NCBI GenBank assembly: GCA_025358575.1
Contig: JANYJA010000119.1
Span: 1 to 55,800, forward strand
Source of the DNA: Terriglobia bacterium
GTDB taxonomy: Bacteria; Acidobacteriota; Terriglobia; Bryobacterales; Bryobacteraceae
DNA: 55,800 bases
Direction of reading: 5' to 3'
Position numbers and translations under genes: made by a program. The notes under the pieces are model-generated. The model was not told the origin of the DNA. It made no database searches and saw nothing but the letters and a program-made list of their open reading frames with translations. Shown in pieces: positions 16,613 to 26,245 of the stretch. The first letter of the stretch is position 1, and each line of letters opens with the position of its first letter.

Positions 16613-17022
16613 AACCGATGATTCTGACATTGCTGCTTTTCAGCTGGCTCGCCGCGCAGCGACCTCCTGAAGATCCCTTGCGCGATATTCTGTTTCCGCC
16701 CGAGATCGTCATACAGCACCAGCAGGCCGTGGGACTCAGCGACGATCAGAAGAATCGTCTCAAGGTTCAGGTTCGCCAAGCGCAGCTTAAATTCACCGAG
16801 CTCCAATGGACCCTGCAGGACGAAATGGAACACCTGGTCTCTCTGCTCAAACAATCCAAGGTGGATGAGAAACAAGCTGGTTTGCAGTTGGATAAGGTTT
16901 TGGCCGCGGAGCATGAAATCAAGCGCGCCCAGCTCATGCTTCTCATCGGCATCAAAAACAACCTCACACCGGCTCAGCAGGAACAGCTTCGCGAGTTGGT
17001 TGAAAAGTCGAAGGCGCGATAA
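16609..17022 (+). CDS. LTxxQ-motif periplasmic protein (CnrX/Spy-like)
   Basis: The 137-residue protein has a signal peptide (MILTLLLFSWLAAQ), then a long helical body with VGLSDDQKNRLKVQVRQAQ. A classical LTPAQQEQLREL lies near the C-terminus. This two-motif layout is typical of the Spy/CpxP/CnrX/ZraP family, periplasmic chaperones or metal sensors. The ATG overlaps the previous stop (ATGA), so the earlier open frame from 16495 is not used. By position it would be the sensor of the sigma/anti-sigma pair. Confidence 0.8.
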   Translation: MKPMILTLLLFSWLAAQRPPEDPLRDILFPPEIVIQHQQAVGLSDDQKNRLKVQVRQAQLKFTELQWTLQDEMEHLVSLLKQSKVDEKQAGLQLDKVLAAEHEIKRAQLMLLIGIKNNLTPAQQEQLRELVEKSKAR

Positions 17023-17089
17023 GCGGCGCGAGGACATACGTGCTGGACCACGGCGAAGGTATCCTAATAGACGACGCGTCACGCGAATT

Positions 17090-18274
17090 ATGTTGGGAAG
17101 CGGGTACTTAAATCCATGGGCCGGCGCGAACAGCACGCGCGAAGTGTCGCGGGCCATCTCCCTCAGCCGTCGTGATTTCCTGCGCACAGCGACAGGCGCG
17201 GTTGCGGGCAGCGCGCTGTTCGGTTCGATGGCGGGCCGGGGCATGGCACTGCCGCGATCGAAGAAAGCTATCGTGGTGACATTCGGCGGAGGCGCTCGCG
17301 ACGATGAGACATTCGCCCTCGATGGTCAGGAGAACATCCCGCATCTGTTGCACGACCTGATGCCGCGCGCGACGTTCTTCAGCCAAGTGGTAAATCGCGG
17401 GATCCTGGGGCACTACGTGGCGACAGCGAGCCTGGCTACGGGCGTCTATGAGAGCTTCAACAACTTCGCCGCGGTGCCGCCCGATTTTCCCACCGTGTTC
17501 GAATACTTTCGTAAAGACCTGAAGCGGCCGGCGAGTGACGCGTGGGTGATTGCGCCGAGTAATGGCTTTAACCGAATTGGCGAGAGCGGACACCGGTCGT
17601 ATGGCGCGGGGATGGGCGCGGGCGTGATTCTTCCGAAGCGGCTTTTGGCGGCGGCGCTGCCAGGCGGGGGCGGAGGCGGTTACGATCATCTGCTGCGGGA
17701 CAACTACGAATCGGCGGTCTACAGTCCGGCGGTGGGCGGGCATGAGCTGGAAATGCAGCAACTCGCGGAAGTTTTAAAGTTATCGGTGAACGATTTCGCG
17801 GCGCACGCCAAGAGCTTGGCGAGCCCGGACGAACTTTCGGTTTACATCGCGCGGCAGTTGATGCGGCATCTGGCGCCGAGCCTGCTTTGGATTACGCTGC
17901 ACGATATAGACATTGCGCATTCGGGAACGTTCTCGCTGTATCTGGATGGAATTAAGCGTTCGGACCGTCTGTGCGGGGAGTTGTGGAGCGCGATTGAAAA
18001 TGACCCGGAGTATGCCGGTAAGACGACGATGTTCATCCTGCCTGATTTTGGACGGGACTCGGACATAAGCGCGGGCGGCAATGGGTTCCAGCATCACCGC
18101 ACCGGTGACCCGGTGTCGCGCACCACGTGGATGATGGCGATGGGGCCAGGAGTGCGGCAGAACGTGGTGGTGGAGCGGCCGGTGGAATCGACGGATCTGG
18201 TGCCAACGCTAGGATCGCTGTTGGGTTTTAATCCTCATCTATCCACGGGCAAGCCGTTGACTGAGGTGCTGTAA
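17090..18274 (+). CDS. Tat-exported alkaline-phosphatase-superfamily-like protein
   Basis: The 394-residue protein has a twin-arginine signal (LSRRDFLRTATGAVAGSALFG). The body looks like the DUF1501/sulfatase part of the alkaline phosphatase fold. AIVVTFGGGARDDE is near the start, GILGHYVATASLATG in the middle, and FILPDFGRDSD and TDLVPTLGSLLGF near the end. The canonical nucleophile is not obvious, so activity is uncertain. The start could also be GTG 17144, which puts the RR motif nearer the N-terminus. An unknown protein gene begins 3 bases after its stop. Confidence 0.75.
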   Translation: MLGSGYLNPWAGANSTREVSRAISLSRRDFLRTATGAVAGSALFGSMAGRGMALPRSKKAIVVTFGGGARDDETFALDGQENIPHLLHDLMPRATFFSQVVNRGILGHYVATASLATGVYESFNNFAAVPPDFPTVFEYFRKDLKRPASDAWVIAPSNGFNRIGESGHRSYGAGMGAGVILPKRLLAAALPGGGGGGYDHLLRDNYESAVYSPAVGGHELEMQQLAEVLKLSVNDFAAHAKSLASPDELSVYIARQLMRHLAPSLLWITLHDIDIAHSGTFSLYLDGIKRSDRLCGELWSAIENDPEYAGKTTMFILPDFGRDSDISAGGNGFQHHRTGDPVSRTTWMMAMGPGVRQNVVVERPVESTDLVPTLGSLLGFNPHLSTGKPLTEVL

Positions 18275-18277
18275 GAC

Positions 18278-19489
18278 GTGTCGCCGAAAGAACTCACTTC
18301 CGAAAGTTTCGCGCGGTACCCGGTAGAGGGGCAGAAACTCGCGGTTAGTAAAATCGCGTTGCTTCGAAACCTGCCACTGGGATTCGTACCGTTTGTTCTT
18401 AAGGAAGTGATCGCGTACGACTGGAAATTTCCGGCTGAGCGAAAGGAGTTGGAGCAGCAATTCTCCTACCTAGAGTCGCTGCCCGGGGAGGAGATGCGCC
18501 GTCAGATGGCCGTGTTTGCGCAACTGCGGCTCTCTCCCGCACTGGAAGCGTCGGACTGGGTGGATTTCCCGGGCCAGTTTCTGGAGCAGCTTTCGGCTCA
18601 ATTGTGGGCCACGCACCAGATGGATGCGTTTCGTGCGGCGTCGGAAACTTATATGCAAACCGTTTTTGCGAAGTTTCCGCAAGGGGTTCCATCCATCCCG
18701 CGGCTGGGAATCGCGGTAATTGGACAGGGCGTGGTGCAGAAGCGGTACGCGTTGTTTCGGAAGCTTTCGCGCGAAGGTGTGTACTTCCATCAGGTGAAGG
18801 CGAAAGGGGGCCTGCAGTCGATCATGAAGACTGTGAACGCGAGAGCCGAGGCGCACACCGTGCCTTATGGTCACTGGTATATCGATGGTGGTGAGACGGC
18901 GGCGCTAGCGGGCAGCGCTGTTACTTGCGTATCGTACCAAGCGCTCGCACCGGCGCGCGCGATGCTCACTGAGAAGATGCGGAAGGTTTACACCTCGGCT
19001 AACTTCAGCGCGGAGGCGTTGCGGACACTGCTGGCGCAAATCGGTCCGCAAGAGTTAGGAATGAGCGCGAGTGGGGCGGACGCCGTGCTCGACCGTTTCG
19101 CGATCAGCCTGCTGACGGAAGGTTCCGGGACTCAAATATTCAGCACGACGTTCGTTCAATGGGCGGCGCGGGAAGCGCTGCGGCGAGCGCAGCCCGTGAC
19201 CCTGCTCGCCCGATACATGCCACGGCAGCGCGAGAAGCCAATGAACGAGTTGCTGTTGGAGGTTCAGGCCAAACCGGAGTCAGACCCGCACGGTTCGCTG
19301 ATCGATGGGGACATGGGCGCTTATTACACTTGGCTTAATCAGCAGCGTTTGACGGGCGCGGACCAGTCGTCATTTCTGGTCTGGTTTGAAGATCACGGCG
19401 AAGCGGTAGCGGTGGGACCTGCATTCCCGCGCGGGACTGAAGAACGTAAATCCGTTGAAATTCACGAACTGCTGGCAAGAGTTAGTTAG
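18278..19489 (+). CDS. Unknown conserved-type protein, 403 residues
   Basis: The protein starts with GTG 3 bases after the phosphatase-like gene and must be in its operon. It has no signal peptide and no recognisable domain. WYIDGGETAALAG and WFEDHGEAVAVGPAFPRG are candidate conserved sites. Composition and codon use look normal for the window, so it is a real gene. Its stop overlaps the convergent CRTAC1 gene by 8 bases. Being coupled to a Tat-exported partner suggests a cytoplasmic accessory role, but no function can be given. Confidence 0.7.
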   Translation: MSPKELTSESFARYPVEGQKLAVSKIALLRNLPLGFVPFVLKEVIAYDWKFPAERKELEQQFSYLESLPGEEMRRQMAVFAQLRLSPALEASDWVDFPGQFLEQLSAQLWATHQMDAFRAASETYMQTVFAKFPQGVPSIPRLGIAVIGQGVVQKRYALFRKLSREGVYFHQVKAKGGLQSIMKTVNARAEAHTVPYGHWYIDGGETAALAGSAVTCVSYQALAPARAMLTEKMRKVYTSANFSAEALRTLLAQIGPQELGMSASGADAVLDRFAISLLTEGSGTQIFSTTFVQWAAREALRRAQPVTLLARYMPRQREKPMNELLLEVQAKPESDPHGSLIDGDMGAYYTWLNQQRLTGADQSSFLVWFEDHGEAVAVGPAFPRGTEERKSVEIHELLARVS

Positions 19490-21242
19490 AGGCTACGGAC
19501 CGTCGCAACAAATGCGTTGTCTTGAACGCGAGTGCGCCCTCGGTGATTGCGAATTTCTGGTTCACATCCAGATTCTTCCATTCCTGCTTGAGGCCGCTTG
19601 GCCAGTGAATGGAAAGCCGGTCGATGTGTGTGGCGGCGGCGAGCCCGAAGCATAGCGCCAAATCATTTTGGGAAAGATAGCTGCCGCCGCTCATCACTTC
19701 CCGCATTTGGGTGTGGGTATTAGACTCAATGGTCACGCGCGCGCCGATGGCACTTCGGTTCGACTCGGTTCCGGTCAGCGACACCACCACGGCATTCTGA
19801 TGGGATGCTTCATTTTTGAGAAGACTGGGCGGCTCGTTCATATTGACGATCACGACTTCGGGATGGCCGTCACCATCGAGATCCCCTGATGCCATGCCGC
19901 GGGCGGGGCGTAATTCGGAAAATGCGTCGCCGCTGGTGAGGGTCACATCCGTGAATTTGCCGTTGCCGAGATTGCGATATAGCTCTGTCTGCTGGCGATA
20001 GCGGTCGCCGACTGGAGTACGGTCCACCTCGGGGTAGACGTGCCCGTTGGCAATGAAAATGTCGGGCCATCCGTCTTCATCCGCGTCGAGGAAGAGTACG
20101 CCCCATCCGAGAAGCTGCCGCTTGCCGATACCGGCTTGCCGCGAGACGTCCGTGAAAAATTTTCCGTCTTCGTTGTTATAGAGAGAGGGGAGGTCGCCGG
20201 AGAAATTGGTCTTCACGATGTCGAGAAACCCGTTGCCATCGTAATCGGCGACAGCCACGCCCATGCCCGATTGCGAGCGGCCGTCGAAGTTGTAAGCCAC
20301 GCCGGCTTCCGAGCCGCGCTCCTCAAAAGTTCCATTGCCGCGGTTGTGATACAGAAGACTTGGAGTCTGGTCGCAGGCGACGTAGATGTCTGGAAATCCG
20401 TCGTTGTCGAAATCGGCGGCGATGACGCCCAGACCATAACGGCCACCGGGCTTCAGGATGCCGGCCTTTTCGGAGATGTCGGTGAAGCTGCCATTACCAT
20501 TATTTCGGTACAGGGCATTGTGACCCATAGGCAAACCGGTGGGACCGCACATGACCGGAAGGCCTTTCCAGACGCAGCTCTGGGCGCCGCCTGGCTTGGG
20601 AGTTTTGGCAAGGTCCAGTTCGACGTAGTTGGATACGAAGAGGTCCACGAAGCCATCGTTGTCAATGTCGGTAAAGGCGCAACCGGTGCCCCATCGGGTG
20701 CCGGATACGGGGAGATGCGTTTTCTCGGTGACATCCTCAAAGGTGCCGTCGCCGCGGTTGCGGTAGAGGATGTTGTGGCCGTAGTAGGTGACGAACAAAT
20801 CGGGATGGCCGTCATTATCGAAATCGGCAACACAAGCGCCTTGGGCCCAACCGGAGTGCGTGAGGCCAGCATGTTCGGCAACGTCAATAAACTTGCCGGT
20901 ACCGTCATTTTTGTAAAGCTGGGATCTCGTTGGTTGATGATTGAGCGTGGTGCCATTGGCGATAAAGATGTCGGCTGCGCCGTCGCCATTGAAATCAAAA
21001 ATTGCGGCACCGTTGCCGGTGGTTTCGAGAATGTAGTCCTTCCGCTCGCGGCCTCCGAACGTGTTCTTCATTGTGAGTCCGGAGGCGGCTGCGGTGTTTA
21101 CATATTGGATGCGAAACGGCTCAGCGCCGACCGCGATGAGATGATCAGCCACAAATAACAGCGTCGCGAAACAGAGGAGCCCTGCGAGGGCACGGGGCCA
21201 CGCTAATCCGCGTTGACCAAAACCGTGTGGAAGCGTTTGCAA
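19482..21242 (-). CDS. CRTAC1-type FG-GAP/VCBS repeat protein with ASPIC/UnbV domain
   Basis: The 586-residue exported protein has an N-terminal hydrophobic signal (LAGLLCFATLLFVADHL). Repeated calcium-binding FG-GAP loops form a beta-propeller (DFNGDGAADIFIANG, DFDNDGHPDLFVTYYG, DIDNDGFVDLFVSNYV and others). The C-terminal ASPIC/UnbV domain includes NRSAIGARVTIESN and GGSYLSQNDLALCFGLG-like text near 510-560. Such proteins are exported and often occur with TPR proteins and TonB receptors. Their ligand is not known. A close paralogue lies at 26242-27870. Confidence 0.92.
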   Translation of the reverse strand: MQTLPHGFGQRGLAWPRALAGLLCFATLLFVADHLIAVGAEPFRIQYVNTAAASGLTMKNTFGGRERKDYILETTGNGAAIFDFNGDGAADIFIANGTTLNHQPTRSQLYKNDGTGKFIDVAEHAGLTHSGWAQGACVADFDNDGHPDLFVTYYGHNILYRNRGDGTFEDVTEKTHLPVSGTRWGTGCAFTDIDNDGFVDLFVSNYVELDLAKTPKPGGAQSCVWKGLPVMCGPTGLPMGHNALYRNNGNGSFTDISEKAGILKPGGRYGLGVIAADFDNDGFPDIYVACDQTPSLLYHNRGNGTFEERGSEAGVAYNFDGRSQSGMGVAVADYDGNGFLDIVKTNFSGDLPSLYNNEDGKFFTDVSRQAGIGKRQLLGWGVLFLDADEDGWPDIFIANGHVYPEVDRTPVGDRYRQQTELYRNLGNGKFTDVTLTSGDAFSELRPARGMASGDLDGDGHPEVVIVNMNEPPSLLKNEASHQNAVVVSLTGTESNRSAIGARVTIESNTHTQMREVMSGGSYLSQNDLALCFGLAAATHIDRLSIHWPSGLKQEWKNLDVNQKFAITEGALAFKTTHLLRRSVASN

Positions 21243-21376
21243 AATATTAACCTTGGGTTAGCTTCGACCAAGCTATATCGCGCATAAGCTAAATGAAATC
21301 ATTACGATAGCACGCAGACGAACAAAGTACGCGGTCATCGCAAATCCTCGACCACGGCTTGACTTTCATACCCCGG

Positions 21377-21405
21377 TTGAAATAAAATTCCCTCCAGTAT
21401 AATAT
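21377..21405 (+). promoter_or_regulatory. Candidate sigma-70 promoter of the TonB receptor gene
   Basis: TTGAAA (21377-21382) is followed by TATAAT at 21398-21403 (15-base spacer), or by TAATAT at 21400-21405 (17-base spacer). It lies about 100 bases upstream of the receptor start, in an AT-rich patch between divergent genes. Confidence 0.45.
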
Positions 21406-21501
21406 CAGGGTTCCGCTTAAAAAGAAGTGCCACATCCACAATTGAAATAGTAGTGCGCAAGAGTGTTAACTAAAATTTTGCGCCTCAACGAAGGAGGGGT
21501 T

Positions 21502-24500
21502 ATGTTTCGCCACGTCGCGGGTTTTCGAATATTCCTGCTTGTCTTAGCAACCGTTTCCTGCGCATTTGCGCAGCGAGATCTGTCCACATTAACCGGTACT
21601 GTCACCGATCCCACAGGCGCGGCCATCGCAAATGCGAAGGTTACCCTAATTAAGACGCAACAGCTTTGAAGTACGAAGTTGAAACCAACTCGGCTGGCGA
21701 ATATATCCGGCCTGCACTGAAGGCGGGTACCTATTCGATCGAGGTTGAAGTTCCCGGTTTCCGCAAATCGGTTCAGCACAATGTAATTCTCACGGCGGGC
21801 GACCGCACAGCGGTGAACATGCAACTCACGGTGGGAGAAATTGGCCAGTCCGTCGAAATCAGCGCCGACAGTCCGATGCTCCAGACCGAAAGCACGATCA
21901 TCGGCGCCGATCTTAATGCAAAATCTGTCAGTGAGTTGCCTTTAGGCGGACAGCGCGTATTCACGTATTTGGCACGCTTATCGCCGGGCGTTGTTCCGGC
22001 TGAACCTGGCGCACGCGACGCTACCGGCGGCGGTTTCTCCGCTAATGGCGTTCGTGGAAATGGCCAGAACAACTTCCTGCTTAATGGCGTCGACAACAAC
22101 GTCAACGTTATCGACTTTCTTAACCAGACTTCTTACGTTGTCGGACCCTCGGTAGAGGCGATTGGGGAACTACGCGTTCTCACGAACGGTTACAACGCCG
22201 AATATGGGCGCGGTGCCGGAGGCGTTGTAAACGTAACAATCAAGTCCGGGACGAACCAGCTCCACGGGGCGATTTTTGAGTTCCTGCAGAACGGCGATTT
22301 AAACGCGAACTCCTGGGAAAATAACAAGAACGGGAAACCTCGTTCACCCCTCCATCAGAACCAGTTCGGTGCCGCCATCGGGGGCCCGATCATCCATAAC
22401 CGCACCTTCATTTTCGGTGACTACCAGGGCACGCGCATCGCCGCGCCTAGCGGTCAAGGCTCAACTTTTACGATCCCCACCGCAGCTCAACGGACAGGCG
22501 ATTTTTCATCCCTGCTCGGCGCTCAGATCGGGACCGACTCTAATAACCGGCCGATTCTTTTTGGCCAGATCTACGATCCTGCGACGCAGCGTTGCGTTAA
22601 CAACTGCGGCAATCCCGATCCCAGCCAGCGAACCTATACTCGTGATCCGTTTCCAGGGAATATAATTCCAGCCAGCCGGATTGACCCCGTGGCCCAGAAA
22701 CTGATTAATCTTTTCCCGACGCCGACGTCCTCTGTTGGACAGGGAATTCGGCCGCAGAACAATTATTTCAATCCAACCAACGGCACGCAGCAAGCCGACC
22801 AGGGTGATGTTCGCGTCGACCATCGCATTAGCGACAAAGACAGCATCTTCGGCAGTTTGAGCTGGAGCGATGTCAATAAGTTCAACGCCCAGCCGCTTCC
22901 TGGCGCGCTGGATGCTACTTATTTCAATTCCAACTCGGAAGTCGATTTGGCGCGAAACGCCATGTTGAGCTACGCGCGTGTGTGGAGCCCTTCGATTATC
23001 TCTGAAACGCGAGTCGCCTTTTCTCGCCTAGTGACCTCACGGCTGCAGGCGCAGCCAGGCGTGGATCAGTTCAAAGCCTACGGAATCGGGGGCTATGATC
23101 CGACAACCACGCTGAATGGCGGTCTTCCTTCGACAGGCATTGACGGCTACAGCGGCTTCGGCGCATCCGATTGGCTGCCGTCCAAGGAATATAACAACGT
23201 TTGGGACTTCATTCAGAACGTATCCATCAACAAGGGCAACCACTCGTACAAGTTCGGCGGCGAGTTCCGTCCGATCAAGTTCCCGTTCTTTCAAGTGCCG
23301 AGTCCCCACGGCGATCTAAACTTCAGCCGCAACACGACGGCGTATCCCTTGACAACCGGCAATATTAACAGCAACACCGGTGACGGCTACGCTTCTTTCC
23401 TGCTCGGCCAGGTGGATCGCGGGCAGATCTCAACGAACAATTTCATCTCCTCATTCAAGTCGGCTTGGGGCTTTTTTGCTCAGGATGACTGGAAACTCTC
23501 TCCCAAACTGACGCTGAACATTGGCGTGCGCTATGAGCTGTTTTCGCCAATCGGTGAAAGATTTGGGCGCCAAGCTAACTTCCAATATGAAAATCTGACG
23601 CTGTATATCCCCAAGGGCAAGGATCAGAATGCTCCGCTGCCTCCGAACTTTGCAACCGCTTTCCCGAACGTGACAGTCAGCCGGGGAGCGGTCAGCAAGT
23701 ACCTGATCCCGTGGGATAAAACCGATGTGGCTCCCCGCATTGGAGTGGCATATCAGTGGAATGACAAGACGGTGTTCCGTGTAGGCTATGGGATGTTCTA
23801 CGGAGGCGAGGAGAACCAGGGTGGCAATCCGAACCGCGGGGAGGGCGTGCCCTTTAACGAGTCAATCAATTTGAATCGCGATATCGCCGGCACAAATTAT
23901 TCCCTGGGACCGTTTGGTGCAAACCCGTATTTTGCCGGCGGCCTGCAAGCGGGCTTCCCGACCAATGTATTCAGTCTGCCAGCGCCAATCGGCTTGCGCG
24001 AAGTCGCGCCAAACTTCCGCAATCCGCTGGTGCATAAGTGGAACGCAGCGGTTCAACGCGAGCTCGGCAAGAATACAACCCTGGAAATTTCTTACATCGG
24101 CAACCACCAGGCGCGGCAGCTTTACTTCTTGAATCCAAATGCGCCCTACGAAACCGGCGATCCGAATCCAGGTAACCGATATACACCGACACCCTACATT
24201 GGTGGAGTTAATTACACCGCCACTAACGGGTTTGGAAACTATGCGGGAATGACGGCTAAGCTCGAAAAACGCTATTCGGCAGGTTTGAATGCTTTGGTGT
24301 CGTACACGTATGGACATGCGCTGTCTAACAGCGGAACCACCCTATCCGGATCGAGCAACTTCGGAACTCCTGACCAGCGGAACCAGAGTCTGGCCTACGC
24401 GAGCGCTCCCTGGGATATCCGCCACAACCTCGTTGGCAGCTTTACCTGGGACATCCCATTCGGTCGCGGTCGCAAATATGGCAGCAACATGAATCCGATG

Positions 24501-24980
24501 GTCGCGGGGCTGATTGGCAACTGGCAGATGAACGGTATTCTGACCATGCGGACCGGTCCTCCGTTCGGACTAGGCTCAAATGGTTGCCCCGGCACATACG
24601 GGGTCTGCCACCCGGATCTGGTTCCTGGAAAAGACCCCAAGAACGCCCCTGCGGGCGGGCGGAATCCGGATCATTGGTTCGACACGACGGCGGTCACTTA
24701 TCCGCATGCTCAGGCTAACGGCTTTGGAACTCCCGGCACGCTCGGAAACCAGAGCAACAACGCTCCGCCGACGCGCACCATGGACGTGTCTCTGTTCAAA
24801 GACTTCCCAATCACGGAACGTGTTCGAGTTCAGTTCCGCGCCGAGGGATTTAACATCGCCAATACGCCGCAGTTCAGTTCGCCGGACAACTATCTCCCGG
24901 ACGCTAACTTCGGAAAGATAACGTCGACGCAGAGCAATTTGCAGCGGCATATCCAGCTATCACTGCGCGTACAATTCTAA
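21502..24980 (+). CDS. TonB-dependent receptor with carboxypeptidase-regulatory domain, early frameshift
   Basis: ATG 21502, with AAGGAGG just upstream, starts a signal peptide (FLLVLATVSCAFAQ). LSTLTGTVTDPTGAAIANAKVTLI follows, the start of a CarboxypepD_reg-like domain. That frame ends at TGA 21667-21669. The rest (YEVETNSAGEYIRPALKAGTYSIEVEVPGF, plug LNGVDNN, long barrel ending LRVQF) continues in another frame to 24980. Removing or adding a base near 21654 would rejoin them, as about 1,158 residues. It is the outer-membrane oligosaccharide- or peptide-type receptor common in Acidobacteria. The shift may be a sequencing error, a real mutation or phase variation. The downstream frame has no signal peptide of its own. 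Confidence 0.85.
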
Positions 24981-25000
24981 AGTTCGCGCTACCATTTAGT

Positions 25001-26245
25001 TTGGCTCCGACCCGCCGCCAGTTTCTGTTCTCAACTGCGGCGGGTCTTTTTTTGTCCATGGTCTCGCCGGTTAAGGCCGGTCTGGCGGCGGACGAATTTG
25101 TGGTCAAGTTGCGCGATGGGTTGACAGCATTGAACGCGAATCAACTGCCGGCGGCACAAGCAAATTTGGAGGCCGCCGTGAAGTTAAGGCCCGCGAGCGC
25201 GGAGGCGTGGGCTGGGCTTGCCCAGACGTATCTGAAGGCGGGAAGCTCGAAATCGGCTGCGGCTGCGGAGCGTGCCGGCGTGCTTGGCATGAAAAACCCT
25301 GTCGTTTGCCATGTCCTGGCGATTTATTATTCCGAAACTGGTGACATCCACCGAGCGGCGCAATTTGAGCGCGTCTTTGCTTTGAGCGCGAACGCGGATC
25401 CCGAAGCGAGAGCGCGCGCAGGCGAGATGGCACTTCAAGACAAGGACGCGCGCGGCGCCATTCCGCTCCTGGAATCAGCGGTAGAAAAACAAAGCACGCG
25501 AGCGGATTTGTGGCGGATGTTGGCGTCGGCATACGCGAGCGCGGGGAAAAAGGATCGGGCTTTGGGCAGTCTCAGAAAGGTGGCGGAGCTGGCGCCTTAC
25601 GAGGAGGCGAGTTACTTCGATTTGGGAGAGATGCTCTTAAAGCAGCAGAAGTTCGAGGACGCTGTAAAAGTTTTGGAGGCAGGACTGCGGACTTTGGACA
25701 AGAGCGCCCAAATTGAACTCGCACTAGGTGTGGCTTATTACGGTCTGCGGCGCTTCACGGATGCCACGACGAGTTTCTTTCACACGATCGAATTGGCACC
25801 CGAAGTAGAGCAGCCTTACGTTTATTTAGGGCGCATGATGGACCAGTTAGGCGATCGACTGCTTGACTTTCAGCAGCGCGTGGAGGCTTGGCAGAAGGCG
25901 AATCCGAAGAATTATCAGGCCAGCTTTCTGCTTGCGAAATGCCGCATTGAAACTGGCGATCAGTTGACTACGGCTGAGGAACTACTGCGACAGTCAATTG
26001 CTCTGCGCGGGGATTTTTGGGAGTCGCATTATCAGTTCGCGACGATTCTGGAAAAGCGGCGCGACTTTTCGAGTGCCGCGGCAGAACTACGGCGAGCGAT
26101 TTCCTTAAGCCCAAATCAGGCTCCTCCGCATTACCTGCTTGCGCGCGTTTATGACCGGCTGAGACAGCCCGACAAAGCTAACGCGGAGCGCGACTTGCAT
26201 CGAAGGCTGAATGCTCTTGGGAAAAGCCCCGGCGGTATGAACTAG
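25001..26245 (+). CDS. Tat-signal tetratricopeptide repeat protein
   Basis: The 414-residue protein starts at TTG 25001, 20 bases after the TonB receptor stop. The N-terminus PTRRQFLFSTAAGLFLS is a twin-arginine signal. The rest is TPR helices, for example AANLEAAVKLRPASAEAWAGLAQTYLKAG, and ends with a typical repeat near 375-400. TPR proteins scaffold protein contacts, so a periplasmic partner of the receptor or of the convergent CRTAC1 protein is likely. Its stop overlaps that gene by 4 bases. Confidence 0.85.
   Translation: MAPTRRQFLFSTAAGLFLSMVSPVKAGLAADEFVVKLRDGLTALNANQLPAAQANLEAAVKLRPASAEAWAGLAQTYLKAGSSKSAAAAERAGVLGMKNPVVCHVLAIYYSETGDIHRAAQFERVFALSANADPEARARAGEMALQDKDARGAIPLLESAVEKQSTRADLWRMLASAYASAGKKDRALGSLRKVAELAPYEEASYFDLGEMLLKQQKFEDAVKVLEAGLRTLDKSAQIELALGVAYYGLRRFTDATTSFFHTIELAPEVEQPYVYLGRMMDQLGDRLLDFQQRVEAWQKANPKNYQASFLLAKCRIETGDQLTTAEELLRQSIALRGDFWESHYQFATILEKRRDFSSAAAELRRAISLSPNQAPPHYLLARVYDRLRQPDKANAERDLHRRLNALGKSPGGMN

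Noticed and set aside
20040-21158. Plus frame of 372 codons opposite the CRTAC1 gene
   Set aside because: It is the antisense shadow of repeated calcium-loop codons. The reverse-strand protein has clear domains.
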